Assembly: GCA_027620015.1 (NCBI GenBank)
Contig: JAQCGH010000007.1
Coordinates: 1 to 57,626 of the forward strand
Direction: 5' to 3'
Length of the DNA: 57,626 nucleotides
From: Cyanobacteriota bacterium
Lineage (GTDB): Bacteria > Cyanobacteriota > Cyanobacteriia > PCC-6307 > Cyanobiaceae
Under the pieces are notes generated by a model that made no database searches, was not told the origin of the DNA, and was given only the letters and a program-made list of their open reading frames with translations. The number at the start of each line of letters is the position of its first letter. The stretch's first letter is position 1. Position numbers and translations under genes: made by a program. Positions 18,645 through 29,030 of the stretch are shown one piece after another.

Positions 18645-19046
18645 CTAATTACCTGCACCATTGCGCGTAGCCTTAATTGAGCTGCGTAAACGGCTGATAT
18701 TAAGTCCAATCTGCTCGGTGCCGAGCAAGCTGCCAGGCTTTTCTTCCCAGCTAGCGGATAGAACACCGAAACTCAAGCCTAATAGCCCTAGAAAAAAACA
18801 TCCACCGGATGCCAACAGAGTTGCGCTTGGTGGAACGTCGAAGATTTGGCGGCTGACTAGTAGGTAGCTACCAACAAAAACGCTCATGCCCATCAATGTG
18901 GGAATGCCAGTGCCGATTGCAATTCGGCGCGCCATCCGATTAGCAACTGCGTCAGGAATCACCTGTTGGCTGGGACCAGAACCCCTGGAGTGTTTTGGGT
19001 TGTCTTTGCCCGATTGGGCAGGACCCTGCATTCCTTTTCCAGCCAT
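18645..19046 (-). CDS. PAM68 family photosystem II assembly protein
   Basis: 133 residues with a polar N-terminus, then two transmembrane helices near 55-75 and 83-105 (LMGMSVFVGSYLLV and GGCFFLGLLGLSFGVLS) and a short WEEKPGSLLGTEQ segment characteristic of the PAM68/DUF3464 family. In plants and Synechocystis this family assists early photosystem II assembly in thylakoid membranes. It starts 13 bases after the stop of rpsO on the same strand, so the two are probably co-transcribed. Confidence 0.88.
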   Translation of the reverse strand: MAGKGMQGPAQSGKDNPKHSRGSGPSQQVIPDAVANRMARRIAIGTGIPTLMGMSVFVGSYLLVSRQIFDVPPSATLLASGGCFFLGLLGLSFGVLSASWEEKPGSLLGTEQIGLNISRLRSSIKATRNGAGN

Positions 19047-19059
19047 GGCTGCGCCTCGA

Positions 19060-19329
19060 TCAGCCCCGGATGCCGAGCTTGGCGATCAAGGCGCTGTAAC
19101 GCTCCTTGCTAATGCCATTTAAATAGCCAAGTAAGCGCTTACGGCGACCAATCATCTTCAGCAGGCCTTGGCGTGAAGAAAAATCGTGCTTGTTTTTCTG
19201 TAGATGGCCGGTCAGCTGGCTTACCCGTTCGCTGAGCATGGCTACCTGAACTTCCACTGATCCGGTGTCCGTGCCGTGGGTCTGGTGACCGTTGATCAGT
19301 TCCTGCTTTTTAGTGGTGGTGAGCGGCAT
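19060..19329 (-). CDS. rpsO: 30S ribosomal protein S15
   Basis: 89 residues, the standard S15 length. It has the recognisable [19 protein letters not shown] start of the rRNA-binding helices and the C-terminal RRKRLLGYL motif. S15 binds 16S rRNA early in small-subunit assembly. ATG 19329 is used; an in-frame extension to 19389 adds 20 non-family residues. It stands between ruvA and the PAM68 gene, all on the minus strand. Confidence 0.97.
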   Translation of the reverse strand: MPLTTTKKQELINGHQTHGTDTGSVEVQVAMLSERVSQLTGHLQKNKHDFSSRQGLLKMIGRRKRLLGYLNGISKERYSALIAKLGIRG

Positions 19330-19421
19330 GGGCTGGGGAATAAAACGCAGGCTGGGCCCGGTTTGGGGTCCTACGGTGCAAGCTCCCACAATACCTTCTA
19401 GCGGAGATTAGTTATGCCGGC

Positions 19422-20069
19422 TTAGTCCACTGGGCGGGACAGCCAGCGCAAACATTCTCGGATCCAATCTTCTGTCCCGGCCGATTCCCCCAATCCGATG
19501 GCGGCTACCGCGCGCAGGGCTCGATGGATTTCAAGAGCTTCGTAGCCCAGAGCTGCAAGGGTGAGTTGCACTTCGTCACGGTCTTCTGCCGGTAATAGGG
19601 GGCCATCCGCAAGCGAATCCGGATCGCCGTTGTTTTCCAGTTGCCCTAGAAAACGCTGCTGCAATTTGGTGCGCAGCTCTACAGCCAGGCGCTCGGCGGT
19701 GCGCTTTCCCACCCCAGGAGCCTGACAGAGCCGGCGTAGATCGGCCTGCACGATGGCTTGCACCAACTCCCTGGGATCCATCACTCCCAGTAATCCCAAG
19801 CCCATTTGGGGCCCTACGCCGCTGACGGCAACCAATTCCCGAAACAAATCCCTTTCGTGGCGCTCCCCAAAGCCATAGAGAATCCAGGCGTCGTCGCGGA
19901 TGGCCAGGTGGATGTGCAGCCCCAAAGCACTTCCTACCCGTGGCAGCTGCAACCATTGTCGCTGGCTCACTTGAATCTCGTACCCCACGCCCTGACAATC
20001 CAGCAGCAGGCCGTAGCGCTTGTCCTGCTGCCAGGGATTGGAGAGTTGCCCTTGCAGCCAGCCGATCAT
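19422..20069 (-). CDS. ruvA: Holliday junction branch migration protein RuvA
   Basis: The DNA-binding subunit of RuvAB. The 215-residue protein contains the N-terminal OB-fold (MIGWLQGQL... ILYGFGERHERDLFRELVAVSGVGPQ), the tandem helix-hairpin-helix motifs (SGVGPQMGLGLL and APGVGKRTAERLAVEL) and a C-terminal RuvB-binding domain (ALAALGY-like TLAALGYEALEIHRAL). It is divergent from the lipoprotein gene at 20094, with only about 25 bases between the two starts. Confidence 0.95.
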   Translation of the reverse strand: MIGWLQGQLSNPWQQDKRYGLLLDCQGVGYEIQVSQRQWLQLPRVGSALGLHIHLAIRDDAWILYGFGERHERDLFRELVAVSGVGPQMGLGLLGVMDPRELVQAIVQADLRRLCQAPGVGKRTAERLAVELRTKLQQRFLGQLENNGDPDSLADGPLLPAEDRDEVQLTLAALGYEALEIHRALRAVAAIGLGESAGTEDWIRECLRWLSRPVD

Positions 20070-20093
20070 GGAGTCAGTAATAGGTTCCCCATC

Positions 20094-20570
20094 GTGCCCG
20101 CCGTGCTCAGCCGTGCCCAGCCCCTGCTGTTTCGCTGGTTGAGCGCTTGCTTCCTGCCATTGCTGTTGCTTGTTTGCTTAGTGCTCACCGGTTGCAGTGC
20201 TGCCGCTCAGCCGCCGCGATCGGTGTTGTTGCAGGCCCTTGAGTTGCAGATTCAGCTCACCCAGGGCGCCATCGCTGATGCCCTGGCCTTAGAAGCCGCC
20301 GGCATGCCGGAGGTGAGCCGGGTGCGGGTGGCTCAGCAGCAGCCGATCGGCATCGGTGAGGCCAAGGGGCTGCGGCTACAGGGCCAGTTCGACTGGCGCC
20401 TCGCTGGCGATCCGATCCGGGTGGACAGTCCCTTTGAGCTTTTCCTGCAGCGGGGCGAGCGCGGACAAAGCTGGCGTTTGGCCCGCCCCGTTGGGCCTGC
20501 CTCCGCCGCTGGGGCTGAGGGCCAGCAGACCTGGATCACCAACCCTCTGCCACTTAAAGCAAGAGGCTGA
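20094..20570 (+). CDS. Putative lipoprotein, unknown
   Basis: About 158 residues. An N-terminal hydrophobic segment (FLPLLLLVCLVL) ends in a lipobox-like LTGC near residue 29, so the mature protein is probably lipid-anchored. The rest is a small soluble domain with QFDWRLAGDPIRVDSPFELFLQRGERG. No family is recognised. The start is taken as GTG 20094 because longer versions overlap ruvA; GTG 20103 is also possible. A second small gene follows 17 bases downstream. Confidence 0.65.
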   Translation: MPAVLSRAQPLLFRWLSACFLPLLLLVCLVLTGCSAAAQPPRSVLLQALELQIQLTQGAIADALALEAAGMPEVSRVRVAQQQPIGIGEAKGLRLQGQFDWRLAGDPIRVDSPFELFLQRGERGQSWRLARPVGPASAAGAEGQQTWITNPLPLKARG

Positions 20571-20587
20571 TCAGCAAAACTCAAATT

Positions 20588-21034
20588 ATGGACACGATGC
20601 CGCCTGCCTGGCTGCCTGAGTCAGCCTCTCGCATCTACCCCGGTTGGGTACAGCGCAAGGCGGTCACCCTGTGCAAGCGGGATCAGAAACGTGGCGGCAG
20701 CAGCAATGTGCAGGAATACCGCATCGCCATTCACAACGCGGTGGTGGCATCGGGCGGCCTGGACCACTGGACTGGCGAGCAGCTCGACTGGCATCTGATT
20801 GGCACCTACGACAACCGGGAAGCTGAAGCTGGAAGGGGCGAACACAAGAAGCAGTACTCCCTCCTTCCCACAATCGATCACCGTTCCAATCTCCCCGAAC
20901 CAGATTTTGTTATTTGCGCCTGGCGAACCAACGACGCCAAACACGACATGACCCCGGAGGAACTTGTGGAGTTTTGTCGCCTGGTTCTCGCCCATGCCGA
21001 AGCTAAGACGGCTGCTGTCGCTGACTATGGCTAA
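20588..21034 (+). CDS. Conserved-looking protein of unknown function
   Basis: 148 residues, soluble, with several tryptophans and a balanced composition (VTLCKRDQKRGG, GGLDHWTGEQLDWHLIGTYDN, PDFVICAWRTNDAKHDMTPEELVEFC). This looks like a folded domain and has good coding character, but I cannot name it. The 3' end overlaps the convergent EamA gene by 32 bases. It probably shares a transcript with the lipoprotein gene upstream. Confidence 0.65.
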   Translation: MDTMPPAWLPESASRIYPGWVQRKAVTLCKRDQKRGGSSNVQEYRIAIHNAVVASGGLDHWTGEQLDWHLIGTYDNREAEAGRGEHKKQYSLLPTIDHRSNLPEPDFVICAWRTNDAKHDMTPEELVEFCRLVLAHAEAKTAAVADYG

Positions 21035-21899
21035 GGCTCACCAGGGTGGCTGCCAGTACCAGGCCAGCCCCGGCGATGGTCCATCTGTCGATTGACTCGC
21101 CAAATATCAACCAGCCCCAGCCACCTGCAAAAAGAACTTGCACGTAGCTGATCGCCGTTGCTCTCGCCGCCGGTAGGGCAGTAAGGCTGCGTGTCAAATA
21201 GACCTGACCCAGCTGGGTGAATACCCCAACCCCGAACAGCCAAAGCAGCTCGGTTGGGGTGGGAAGCACGGGATTAAGTGCAACCAGCGGCAGGCTCAAG
21301 GGCAGGGCCACTAAGGGAAAGTAAAAAACGATCACCAGCGGGTGCTCGCTCGTGCCGAGGGAGCGCACGCTCACATAGGCAAGGGCGGTGAATAAAGCAC
21401 CAGCAACGGCTATTAACACCGGAACAACCGCCAGGGTCGCGCCACCCTGAAAAAGTCCTGCTGGCTGGGCGACTAGCAGCACCCCACCCCAGCCCAGGGC
21501 TATGGCAGCCATGACCCGCTTGCCGATTGGCTCCCCCAGCACCAGCCAGGCCAGCAGTGCCGTGAACGGTGGGTATAAATATTGCAGCACCGTGGCCGAT
21601 GCCAGGGGCAAGGCCGCTAGGGCGGCATAAACACAGAGCAGGGCGGCTGTGCCGATCGCTCCGCGCCAGATCAGTAGCCAGCGCCTGTTACCCCATTCTG
21701 GAATCCCGGCTCGTTTCAGCAGCCACCAGCTCAAGGCGACGCTCACGATTGCTCGGGCGAACACCACCTCGGCAGTGGGAATGCGTGTCCCCACCTGCTT
21801 GACACATACGCCCATCAGCGAAAAGCTCAAGGCGCTTGCAACCATGCCAAGCATGGCTTGCCTTTCCCGGTCAGAATCAGGTTTCGCTTCAGCGCCCAC
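21003..21899 (-). CDS. DMT-family transporter with EamA domains
   Basis: 298 residues with about ten transmembrane helices arranged as two EamA repeats (first about 15-145, second about 160-290), the pattern of drug/metabolite transporters. Substrates of this family include amino acids, nucleotide bases and toxic amines; nothing here fixes the substrate. It overlaps the convergent 148-residue gene at its 3' end. Its start lies 17 bases before the dnaG start on the other strand, so the two promoters share a very small region. Confidence 0.88.
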   Translation of the reverse strand: MGAEAKPDSDRERQAMLGMVASALSFSLMGVCVKQVGTRIPTAEVVFARAIVSVALSWWLLKRAGIPEWGNRRWLLIWRGAIGTAALLCVYAALAALPLASATVLQYLYPPFTALLAWLVLGEPIGKRVMAAIALGWGGVLLVAQPAGLFQGGATLAVVPVLIAVAGALFTALAYVSVRSLGTSEHPLVIVFYFPLVALPLSLPLVALNPVLPTPTELLWLFGVGVFTQLGQVYLTRSLTALPAARATAISYVQVLFAGGWGWLIFGESIDRWTIAGAGLVLAATLVSLSHSQRQQPS

Positions 21900-21916
21900 T
21901 GCAAATAGCCCCTTCC

Positions 21917-24010
21917 TTGAGCCTGCCGCGTCTCCACCCCCGCACTATTGAGGCCGTCAAGGAGCGGGCTGACATCGTTGATGTGGTCGGCGAGCACGTG
22001 GTGCTCAAAAAGAAGGGGCGTGAATACGTCGGCATCTGTCCCTTTCACGACGACACATCGCCGTCGATGACGGTGTCCCCAGCAAAGCAGTTTTACTACT
22101 GCTTCTCCTGTGGCGCGGGAGGCAATGCCATCAAGTTTTTGATGGAGCACCAGCGTCAGAGCTTCAGCGATGTGGTGCTGGAGCTGGCGCGCAAATACCA
22201 GCTACCGATCGAGACTCTCGATGGGCCCCAGCAGGAGCGGCTGCGTAAGCAGCTCTCCCGTCGCGAACAGTTGCACCGTGTGCTCACCCTGGCGGCTGGC
22301 TGGTTCCGCAGCCAATTGCGCGCCCCTGAGGGAGCTGCCGCGCTCACCTATCTGCGCGAAAGTCGCGGCCTGAGTGAAGCCACCCTGGAGGCATTCGAGC
22401 TCGGCTTTGCTCCCGACCGTTGGGATGGCCTGCTCAGCCACCTGCAGCAGGTTGAGGGGCTGGGTCCAGAGCTGCTGGAGGAAGCTGGCCTTGTGGTGCC
22501 ACGCAAGGGTGCCAGTTTTCAGGACGCTCGTGGTTTCTACGACCGCTTCCGCGGTCGAGTGATGGTGCCGATCAAGGACCGCCAGGGGCGGGTGATCGGT
22601 TTCGGGGGGCGCAGCCTCGATGGCGGTGAGCCCAAGTACCTCAACTCTCCTGAGACAGAGGTCTTCGAGAAGGGCAAGCACCTTTTTGGTCTCGATAAAG
22701 CGGCGGCTTCGATCCGAAAGGACGACCGAGCCGTGGTCGTGGAGGGCTACTTCGACGTTATTGCCTTGCACGCCGCTGGTATCACCAATGTGGTGGCGTC
22801 CCTTGGCACTGCCCTCAGTAGCCAGCAGATCACCCAGCTCTGTCGCTGTTGTGAGGGGCGGCGGATGGTGCTCAACTTTGATAGTGATAACGCTGGTGTG
22901 CGCGCTGCCCAACGGGCTATCGGCGAAGTAGAGCAGCTGGCCTTGCAGGGTCAGCTGGAGCTGCGGGTGCTGCAGCTGCCCTCCGGCAAGGATCCCGATG
23001 AGTTCCTCAAGGGCCAGGGCGCCGGCGATTACAGGGCTTTGCTTGATCAGGCTCCGCTCTGGCTCGATTGGCAGATCGAGCAAGTGCTCGACGGCCGCGA
23101 TTTAGCCCGTCCCGACCAGTTCCAGACAGCAGTAACGGCACTTGTTGCCTTGCTAGGCAAGCTGCCCCAGAGCGCAGTGCGTAGCCATTATCTGCAGCGG
23201 GTCGCTGAGCGCCTCAGCGGTGGTCAGGCCCGACTAGCGATCCAGCTGGAAGACGATCTACGTCAGCAGGTCAAGGGCCAGCGTTGGCATGGACGTTCCC
23301 AGAAGTGGGACTTACCCGGTGCAGCGGGGCTTCGTGAGCGGGCAGAAGCGGAGGTGTTGCGGATGTATCTGCACTGCCCCAGCCATCGCGGCGCGATCCG
23401 GGTGGAGTTGCGGCTGCGCGAGCTTGACGACTTTGCGCTGCAGCACCACCGCTTGCTTTGGGCTGCGATCAGTGGCCTAGAGGAGGACAACCTCGGTGTG
23501 GGCAGGCTCGAGGCGATCAACCGCGGCCACGACCCAGGCTCAGATCTCGCTGATCTTGATTTGCCGAGATTGTTGGGCGATCAGCTGGTGGTGGAGCAGA
23601 GCGCCCTGCTCTCCAGACTGACGCCACTGCTGGAGCCTAATGAGCTTCAGCGCATGGCATTCAGCCAGCCCCTGCTTCAGCTGCGCGGTGCGACAGCCGC
23701 CCTAGAGCGCCAGAAGAGTGTCAAGCGCTGCCGTCATCTGCTGGATGCTTGGAGCAGCCAGCGCCTCGAGACGCTGGAGCTCTGCATTGCCCGGCTGTTG
23801 GAGCAAGAAAGGGAGGAGGCTCAAGCCACGGCCTCAGGCCTGGCACCGCTGAGCGATATGGAAGCGCGCATCGAGGCCCTCTTCAGTGAACTCAACAGCG
23901 ACGCCCTGCGCTTTCAGGACCTCTATTATAACGAACGTAAACATCTTGATCATCTCGATTCCCAGCGCCGCGCTGGCTACGAGGAGGTGATGTCTCAACC
24001 GGCGGCATAA
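21917..24010 (+). CDS. dnaG: DNA primase
   Basis: Makes RNA primers for replication. The 697-residue protein has the N-terminal CHC2 zinc finger (CPFHDDTSPS... YYCFSCGAGG), the catalytic core with RFRGRVMVPIKDRQGRVIGFGGR, the TOPRIM motif VVVEGYFDVIALHAAG near 260, and DSDNAG near 315. The C-terminal 200 residues are a DnaB-binding helical domain. The start is TTG 21917, because family similarity (LPRLHPRTIEAVKERADIVDVV) begins right there; upstream in-frame sequence overlaps the EamA gene. Confidence 0.95.
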   Translation: MSLPRLHPRTIEAVKERADIVDVVGEHVVLKKKGREYVGICPFHDDTSPSMTVSPAKQFYYCFSCGAGGNAIKFLMEHQRQSFSDVVLELARKYQLPIETLDGPQQERLRKQLSRREQLHRVLTLAAGWFRSQLRAPEGAAALTYLRESRGLSEATLEAFELGFAPDRWDGLLSHLQQVEGLGPELLEEAGLVVPRKGASFQDARGFYDRFRGRVMVPIKDRQGRVIGFGGRSLDGGEPKYLNSPETEVFEKGKHLFGLDKAAASIRKDDRAVVVEGYFDVIALHAAGITNVVASLGTALSSQQITQLCRCCEGRRMVLNFDSDNAGVRAAQRAIGEVEQLALQGQLELRVLQLPSGKDPDEFLKGQGAGDYRALLDQAPLWLDWQIEQVLDGRDLARPDQFQTAVTALVALLGKLPQSAVRSHYLQRVAERLSGGQARLAIQLEDDLRQQVKGQRWHGRSQKWDLPGAAGLRERAEAEVLRMYLHCPSHRGAIRVELRLRELDDFALQHHRLLWAAISGLEEDNLGVGRLEAINRGHDPGSDLADLDLPRLLGDQLVVEQSALLSRLTPLLEPNELQRMAFSQPLLQLRGATAALERQKSVKRCRHLLDAWSSQRLETLELCIARLLEQEREEAQATASGLAPLSDMEARIEALFSELNSDALRFQDLYYNERKHLDHLDSQRRAGYEEVMSQPAA

Positions 24011-24208
24011 TTAACGGCATCCAACTCTCTCTTGCTCTAAGACCCTTTCATCGCTTTGCTTATCCTTTTACTTTGATTCTCCGTCTGTCTCTGCAGCTGT
24101 GAGCAGCCCAGTCTGGGCCTGATCTTCCAGTCACAGTCAGCCTTGATCTACATCTTGTTTTACTGATCCCCGCATTCGCTTCTCAACTGCTGATTCCAGC
24201 TTGGTTCC

Positions 24209-24487
24209 ATGGGTTTTTTCGAGGTGTTCTGGGACGGTGAGGCCATCGGCGACGGCTGCGATCTTGAGGAAGCTCTCACCGCCTATCTCTCCGTGCAGGC
24301 TGAAGGTATTAGCTGGTCTGAGGCTTGCGCCGCTGCCAGTGCTCCTCCGTGCATCCAGCGCTATGCCTCGTTTGAGGCTTATCTCGACAATGCTGATGAA
24401 CAGGAGGAGATCACTGTTACTGCCGCCATGATCGAAGCGGCCTTGTTGTCATTTGGATCAGGCCCGCACCACCGGGATGGCGTCTAG
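24209..24487 (+). CDS. Small acidic protein, unknown
   Basis: 92 residues, strongly acidic (GDGCDLEEALTAYL, DNADEQEEITVTAAMIEAALLSF), without membrane segments. The coding character is good but no family is recognised. ATG 24209 is preceded by a 198-base pyrimidine-rich gap after dnaG in which I see no other feature. The 3' end overlaps the convergent umuC gene by 30 bases. Confidence 0.6.
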   Translation: MGFFEVFWDGEAIGDGCDLEEALTAYLSVQAEGISWSEACAAASAPPCIQRYASFEAYLDNADEQEEITVTAAMIEAALLSFGSGPHHRDGV

Positions 24488-25762
24488 GCGGGTGGTAGCG
24501 GCCCCAGATAGTCGTGATCGCCGCATCCTCCAAGGGGTTTGCAGTCCCGCGGCGGCCCATTGCACGGTCCCGCTGCCGTAGTGGCGATTGAGCTGGTCGA
24601 TGGTTGCCATCAGCGCTGTGCGACGGTGTTGCTGCTCTATGGGCATTGGCAGCAGCAAGTTGTGCTGGAGGTTCTCCTCGCCCTGCAGTTGCTGCAGCAG
24701 CACCCCCGCTTTGTTCAGGGGCTTGTTGGGTCTGAACAGCACTGGCACCAGAGGTAGGGCAGCCTGCAGCAGCACGGCGGTGTCATTGCTGGCTAGTGGC
24801 AGGCTCACCGTGGCACTGTTGCTGTAAAAACTGGTGCCGTTGAAGGGGTTGCTGCGCGCGAACACCGTGATGGCTCCAGCCCGTTGATGTTGCCGCCGCA
24901 ATTTCTCTGCTGCCCGGCTCAGGTAGGAAGCGATAGCCTCCCTCAGCTCACTTTGGCTGGTGATCGGCTGGCTGAAGCTGCGGCTCACGCAGGTTTCCCT
25001 CTTGGCGGCTGGCAGGGTTTCTAGGGGTAAGCAGGCCATACCACGCAACTCCTGCTGCAGGCGCAGTCCGACCACGCCGCAGTGGCGGCGCAGTTCGCCA
25101 CTGGGCATGTCGCGCAGAGCTTTGGCATCGGCAACACCGCGCAGGCGGCACCAGCGGGAGAGCTGGCGGCCAATACCCCAGACATCCTCGATGGCGATCG
25201 CTGTGAGATGGGGGTCGGGGTCGGCCGTGCTGCCAATGTCAAAGACACCCGAGGCGCTAGCTGTCGTCTTGGCAAGTCGGTTGGCGAGCTTGGCCAGCAC
25301 CTTGCTTGGGCCGATGCCTACCGCCACCGGTAGGCCGAGCTGGCAGAGCACGTGGTGACGCAACTGGCGACCCCAATCGTGCAGGCTGCGGTGGTCGGCG
25401 GGCCGGTTTAGCTGGCCGAAGGCTTCATCAATCGAATAGATCTCCAACGCTTCCACCCATGGCTCCAGGGTGGCCATTAGCCGCTGGCTCATATCGGCGT
25501 AGAGGGCGTAGTTGGAGCTGCGTACCACCACGCCCTGGTGCTCCAGCTCGCGCCGCACTTGAAAGTAGGGCTGGCCCATGCGGATGCCGAGAGCTCGGGC
25601 CTCAGCGCTACGCGACACGATGCAACCGTCGTTGTTGGAGAGCACCACCAACGGTCTACCAAGCACGGCGGGATCCAGCACCGCTTCGCAGGAGGCGTAG
25701 AAGTTGTTGCCGTCGATTAACACGATTGCCTGGCGGCGGCGGCTGCAGGGTTCGCAGGTCAT
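24458..25762 (-). CDS. umuC: Y-family DNA polymerase UmuC
   Basis: Translesion DNA polymerase V catalytic subunit, 434 residues. The first catalytic aspartate is in VLIDGNNFYASCEAV near residue 17 and the SIDEAF motif near 110. The little-finger region follows, and a short C-terminal DUF4113 domain ends in TTRLDAIPVVRA, typical of bacterial UmuC. It lies 6 bases after the umuD stop, in the usual umuD-umuC order. Induction through LexA is expected; see the palindrome at 26170. Confidence 0.95.
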   Translation of the reverse strand: MTCEPCSRRRQAIVLIDGNNFYASCEAVLDPAVLGRPLVVLSNNDGCIVSRSAEARALGIRMGQPYFQVRRELEHQGVVVRSSNYALYADMSQRLMATLEPWVEALEIYSIDEAFGQLNRPADHRSLHDWGRQLRHHVLCQLGLPVAVGIGPSKVLAKLANRLAKTTASASGVFDIGSTADPDPHLTAIAIEDVWGIGRQLSRWCRLRGVADAKALRDMPSGELRRHCGVVGLRLQQELRGMACLPLETLPAAKRETCVSRSFSQPITSQSELREAIASYLSRAAEKLRRQHQRAGAITVFARSNPFNGTSFYSNSATVSLPLASNDTAVLLQAALPLVPVLFRPNKPLNKAGVLLQQLQGEENLQHNLLLPMPIEQQHRRTALMATIDQLNRHYGSGTVQWAAAGLQTPWRMRRSRLSGAATTRLDAIPVVRA

Positions 25763-25768
25763 GGCGCT

Positions 25769-26110
25769 TTACGGCACACCCCAGCCAGGTTCCATGGTGC
25801 GGATCACGTGCAGGGCTACTGCCCAGATGCAAGCGCCATTACAGAAATCCAGCTCTAGGGGTGGGTAGTCCGGGTGGGCTGCCTCCAGTCGTAAGCGGCC
25901 TTGGTGGGCTACTAGCCGTTTAAGGGTGAAGTAGCCATCCAGGCAGGCCACCACAATTTGGCCGGGGCGAGGCTCCAGGCCTCGATCGACGATCAGCAGG
26001 TCGCCATGGCCGATTCCGGCTTCCTGCATCGATTCCCCACTTACCCGCAGCAACACAGTGCTGGCGCGGCAACGTATTAGCTGAGAATTAAGACTGGCGC
26101 TGCTCGGCAA
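25769..26110 (-). CDS. umuD: UmuD-like S24 peptidase protein, without an obvious cleavage site
   Basis: 113 residues from TTG 26110. The S24 catalytic pair is visible: serine in RVSGESMQEAGI and lysine about 40 residues later in YFTLKRLVAH. E. coli UmuD (139 residues) is activated by self-cleavage at Cys-Gly in an N-terminal arm. The arm here (also counting the in-frame upstream codons, open to 26167) contains no Cys-Gly or Ala-Gly before the catalytic domain, so the usual cleavage step may be absent. The true start could be a rare CTG at 26161. It is followed by umuC. Confidence 0.85.
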   Translation of the reverse strand: MPSSASLNSQLIRCRASTVLLRVSGESMQEAGIGHGDLLIVDRGLEPRPGQIVVACLDGYFTLKRLVAHQGRLRLEAAHPDYPPLELDFCNGACIWAVALHVIRTMEPGWGVP

Positions 26111-26169
26111 TGGTGAGGAGGCCGGATGAGCTGGGTGTGCCAGGCGCGCGCCGCGATTCAGTTCATACT

Positions 26170-26183
26170 AGTTCAGAGGTACT
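26170..26183 (-). promoter_or_regulatory. Candidate LexA (SOS) operator for umuDC
   Basis: On the minus strand AGTAC-CTCT-GAACT, a near-perfect palindrome of the AGTAC-N4-GTACT type reported for cyanobacterial LexA boxes, with one mismatch in the second half. It lies about 60 bases upstream of the umuD start, where an SOS operator is expected. It also overlaps the 3' end of the upstream 81-residue gene. This is a match by eye only. Confidence 0.45.
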
Positions 26184-26427
26184 ATCGCGCATTTTGGTCT
26201 GGCTCGCCGGACTCGGGCGTAGTAGTGGTGAAGCGTCGGTAGAGCCAGGCACCAGCGGCTCCCCATAGCAAGGTCCACAACACGAAGGTGGTGAGGGTGC
26301 CGAGCTGGCCGGTTTCGAGGGAATAGACGCCGGCCTGAATTAGTCCCGCATCGATCAGCGAGCCGCCGATGCCCCAGCCGAGCACCCAACTGAATAAAAA
26401 GCCAATCGCCTGGAGATTTCCAGTCAT
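26182..26427 (-). CDS. Small two-helix membrane protein, unknown
   Basis: 81 residues with two hydrophobic helices near 5-30 (AIGFLFSWVLGWGIGGSLIDAG) and 42-62 (TTFVLWTLLWGAAGAWLY), and a polar acidic tail. No family is recognised. Its ATG overlaps the TGA of the 125-residue upstream gene (ATGA), so the two are translationally coupled. The stop lies 70 bases before umuD on the same strand. Confidence 0.65.
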   Translation of the reverse strand: MTGNLQAIGFLFSWVLGWGIGGSLIDAGLIQAGVYSLETGQLGTLTTFVLWTLLWGAAGAWLYRRFTTTTPESGEPDQNAR

Positions 26428-26801
26428 GTAGTGGAGATTAGGCGCTGGTTGAAGCGACGTATGAACAGTGCGAGCGGCATCGGACCGCAACGACGTTGCC
26501 AGCCCAGACCTTCCGGGTAACGCCGCCAGCAGGACAGGCGGCCACCGCGCCGGTCCAGGCAGATCAGGTAGCGGTAGGTAGCAGCTGGTGTTTGGGAAAG
26601 CGTTTCCAGCGCTGGTAGCGTTGCTAATGGCAGAAAAACAGCATGTAACTCCTGCCAACTACTGGGCGGCCTGCCGCTACTGCGAAGAGGCGAGCCAAGC
26701 AAGCTGGCGAGCTGCTGGGGGAAGCCGGCATCTGGCAACAACCAGTGGCCCTGGCGCGATTGGCAGGGTTCGAGCAGGGAGATCAAAGCGGCACAGGGCA
26801 C
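26424..26801 (-). CDS. Unknown protein, first gene of a coupled pair
   Basis: 125 residues, soluble, rich in Arg, Leu and Trp (YRYLICLDRRGGRLSCWRRYPEG). I cannot assign it. Its stop overlaps the start of the small membrane protein by 4 bases, so it may work with it. The start is uncertain; candidate start 26801 lies 86 bases after the gap2 stop on the same strand. Confidence 0.55.
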   Translation of the reverse strand: MPCAALISLLEPCQSRQGHWLLPDAGFPQQLASLLGSPLRSSGRPPSSWQELHAVFLPLATLPALETLSQTPAATYRYLICLDRRGGRLSCWRRYPEGLGWQRRCGPMPLALFIRRFNQRLISTT

Positions 26802-26887
26802 GGGCAGAAACGGGCAGGACCTTTCTCCAGTGCCCGGTCTGTCCCAGGTTCAGCCGCGGTGGGGTAGCTCCCGGATCTGATCCTGCC

Positions 26888-28604
<1,717 letters not shown>

Positions 28605-28608
<4 letters not shown>

Positions 28609-29021
28609 TTGTCAGTAGCTGAGGGCATGTCCTCCTCGTCCTCCAGCAGCAATTGCTGAAAGGCGATGTAAAGATCGTCATACTCAGCCGCGGTGCGCCG
28701 ATCTGCTTGCCCAGCAGTATTGCGCCCACGGAGTGGTTTGGGGCTTGTGGCAATGCTATGCGGCGCAACAGGAATGGCGCTCTGACGGAGGCTCTCCAGC
28801 TCGCGTAGCCGGTCCATCAGGTGAGGTGGCACCGTGCCATCAGGACTGACCTGCATCAGCTCCCGAAATAGTGCTTCTGGGTTCTGCTCCAGCTCCACTT
28901 TGTGGCGCCTTTCGGTGGCTTTGGTTTGGCTCTGCTGAAGAGGCTCAGGCTTTGGTAAGGGTTGGGGCAGGCTGCGGCCCAAGTCCTGGAGGCGTTCGCG
29001 GCTACGGGCGTCGAAGCTCAT
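28605..29021 (-). CDS. Unknown cyanobacterial protein
   Basis: 138 residues, hydrophilic and mostly helical or disordered, with a proline-rich start (LPQPLPKPEPL), a central helix (ALFRELMQVSPDGTVPPHLMDRLRELE) and an acidic end (YDDLYIAFQQLLLEDEEDMP). I recognise no family. It sits between the pentapeptide-repeat gene (9 bases upstream) and the Mn transporter (4-base overlap), so the three probably form one operon. Confidence 0.7.
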
Positions 29022-29030
29022 CGATTTAGC

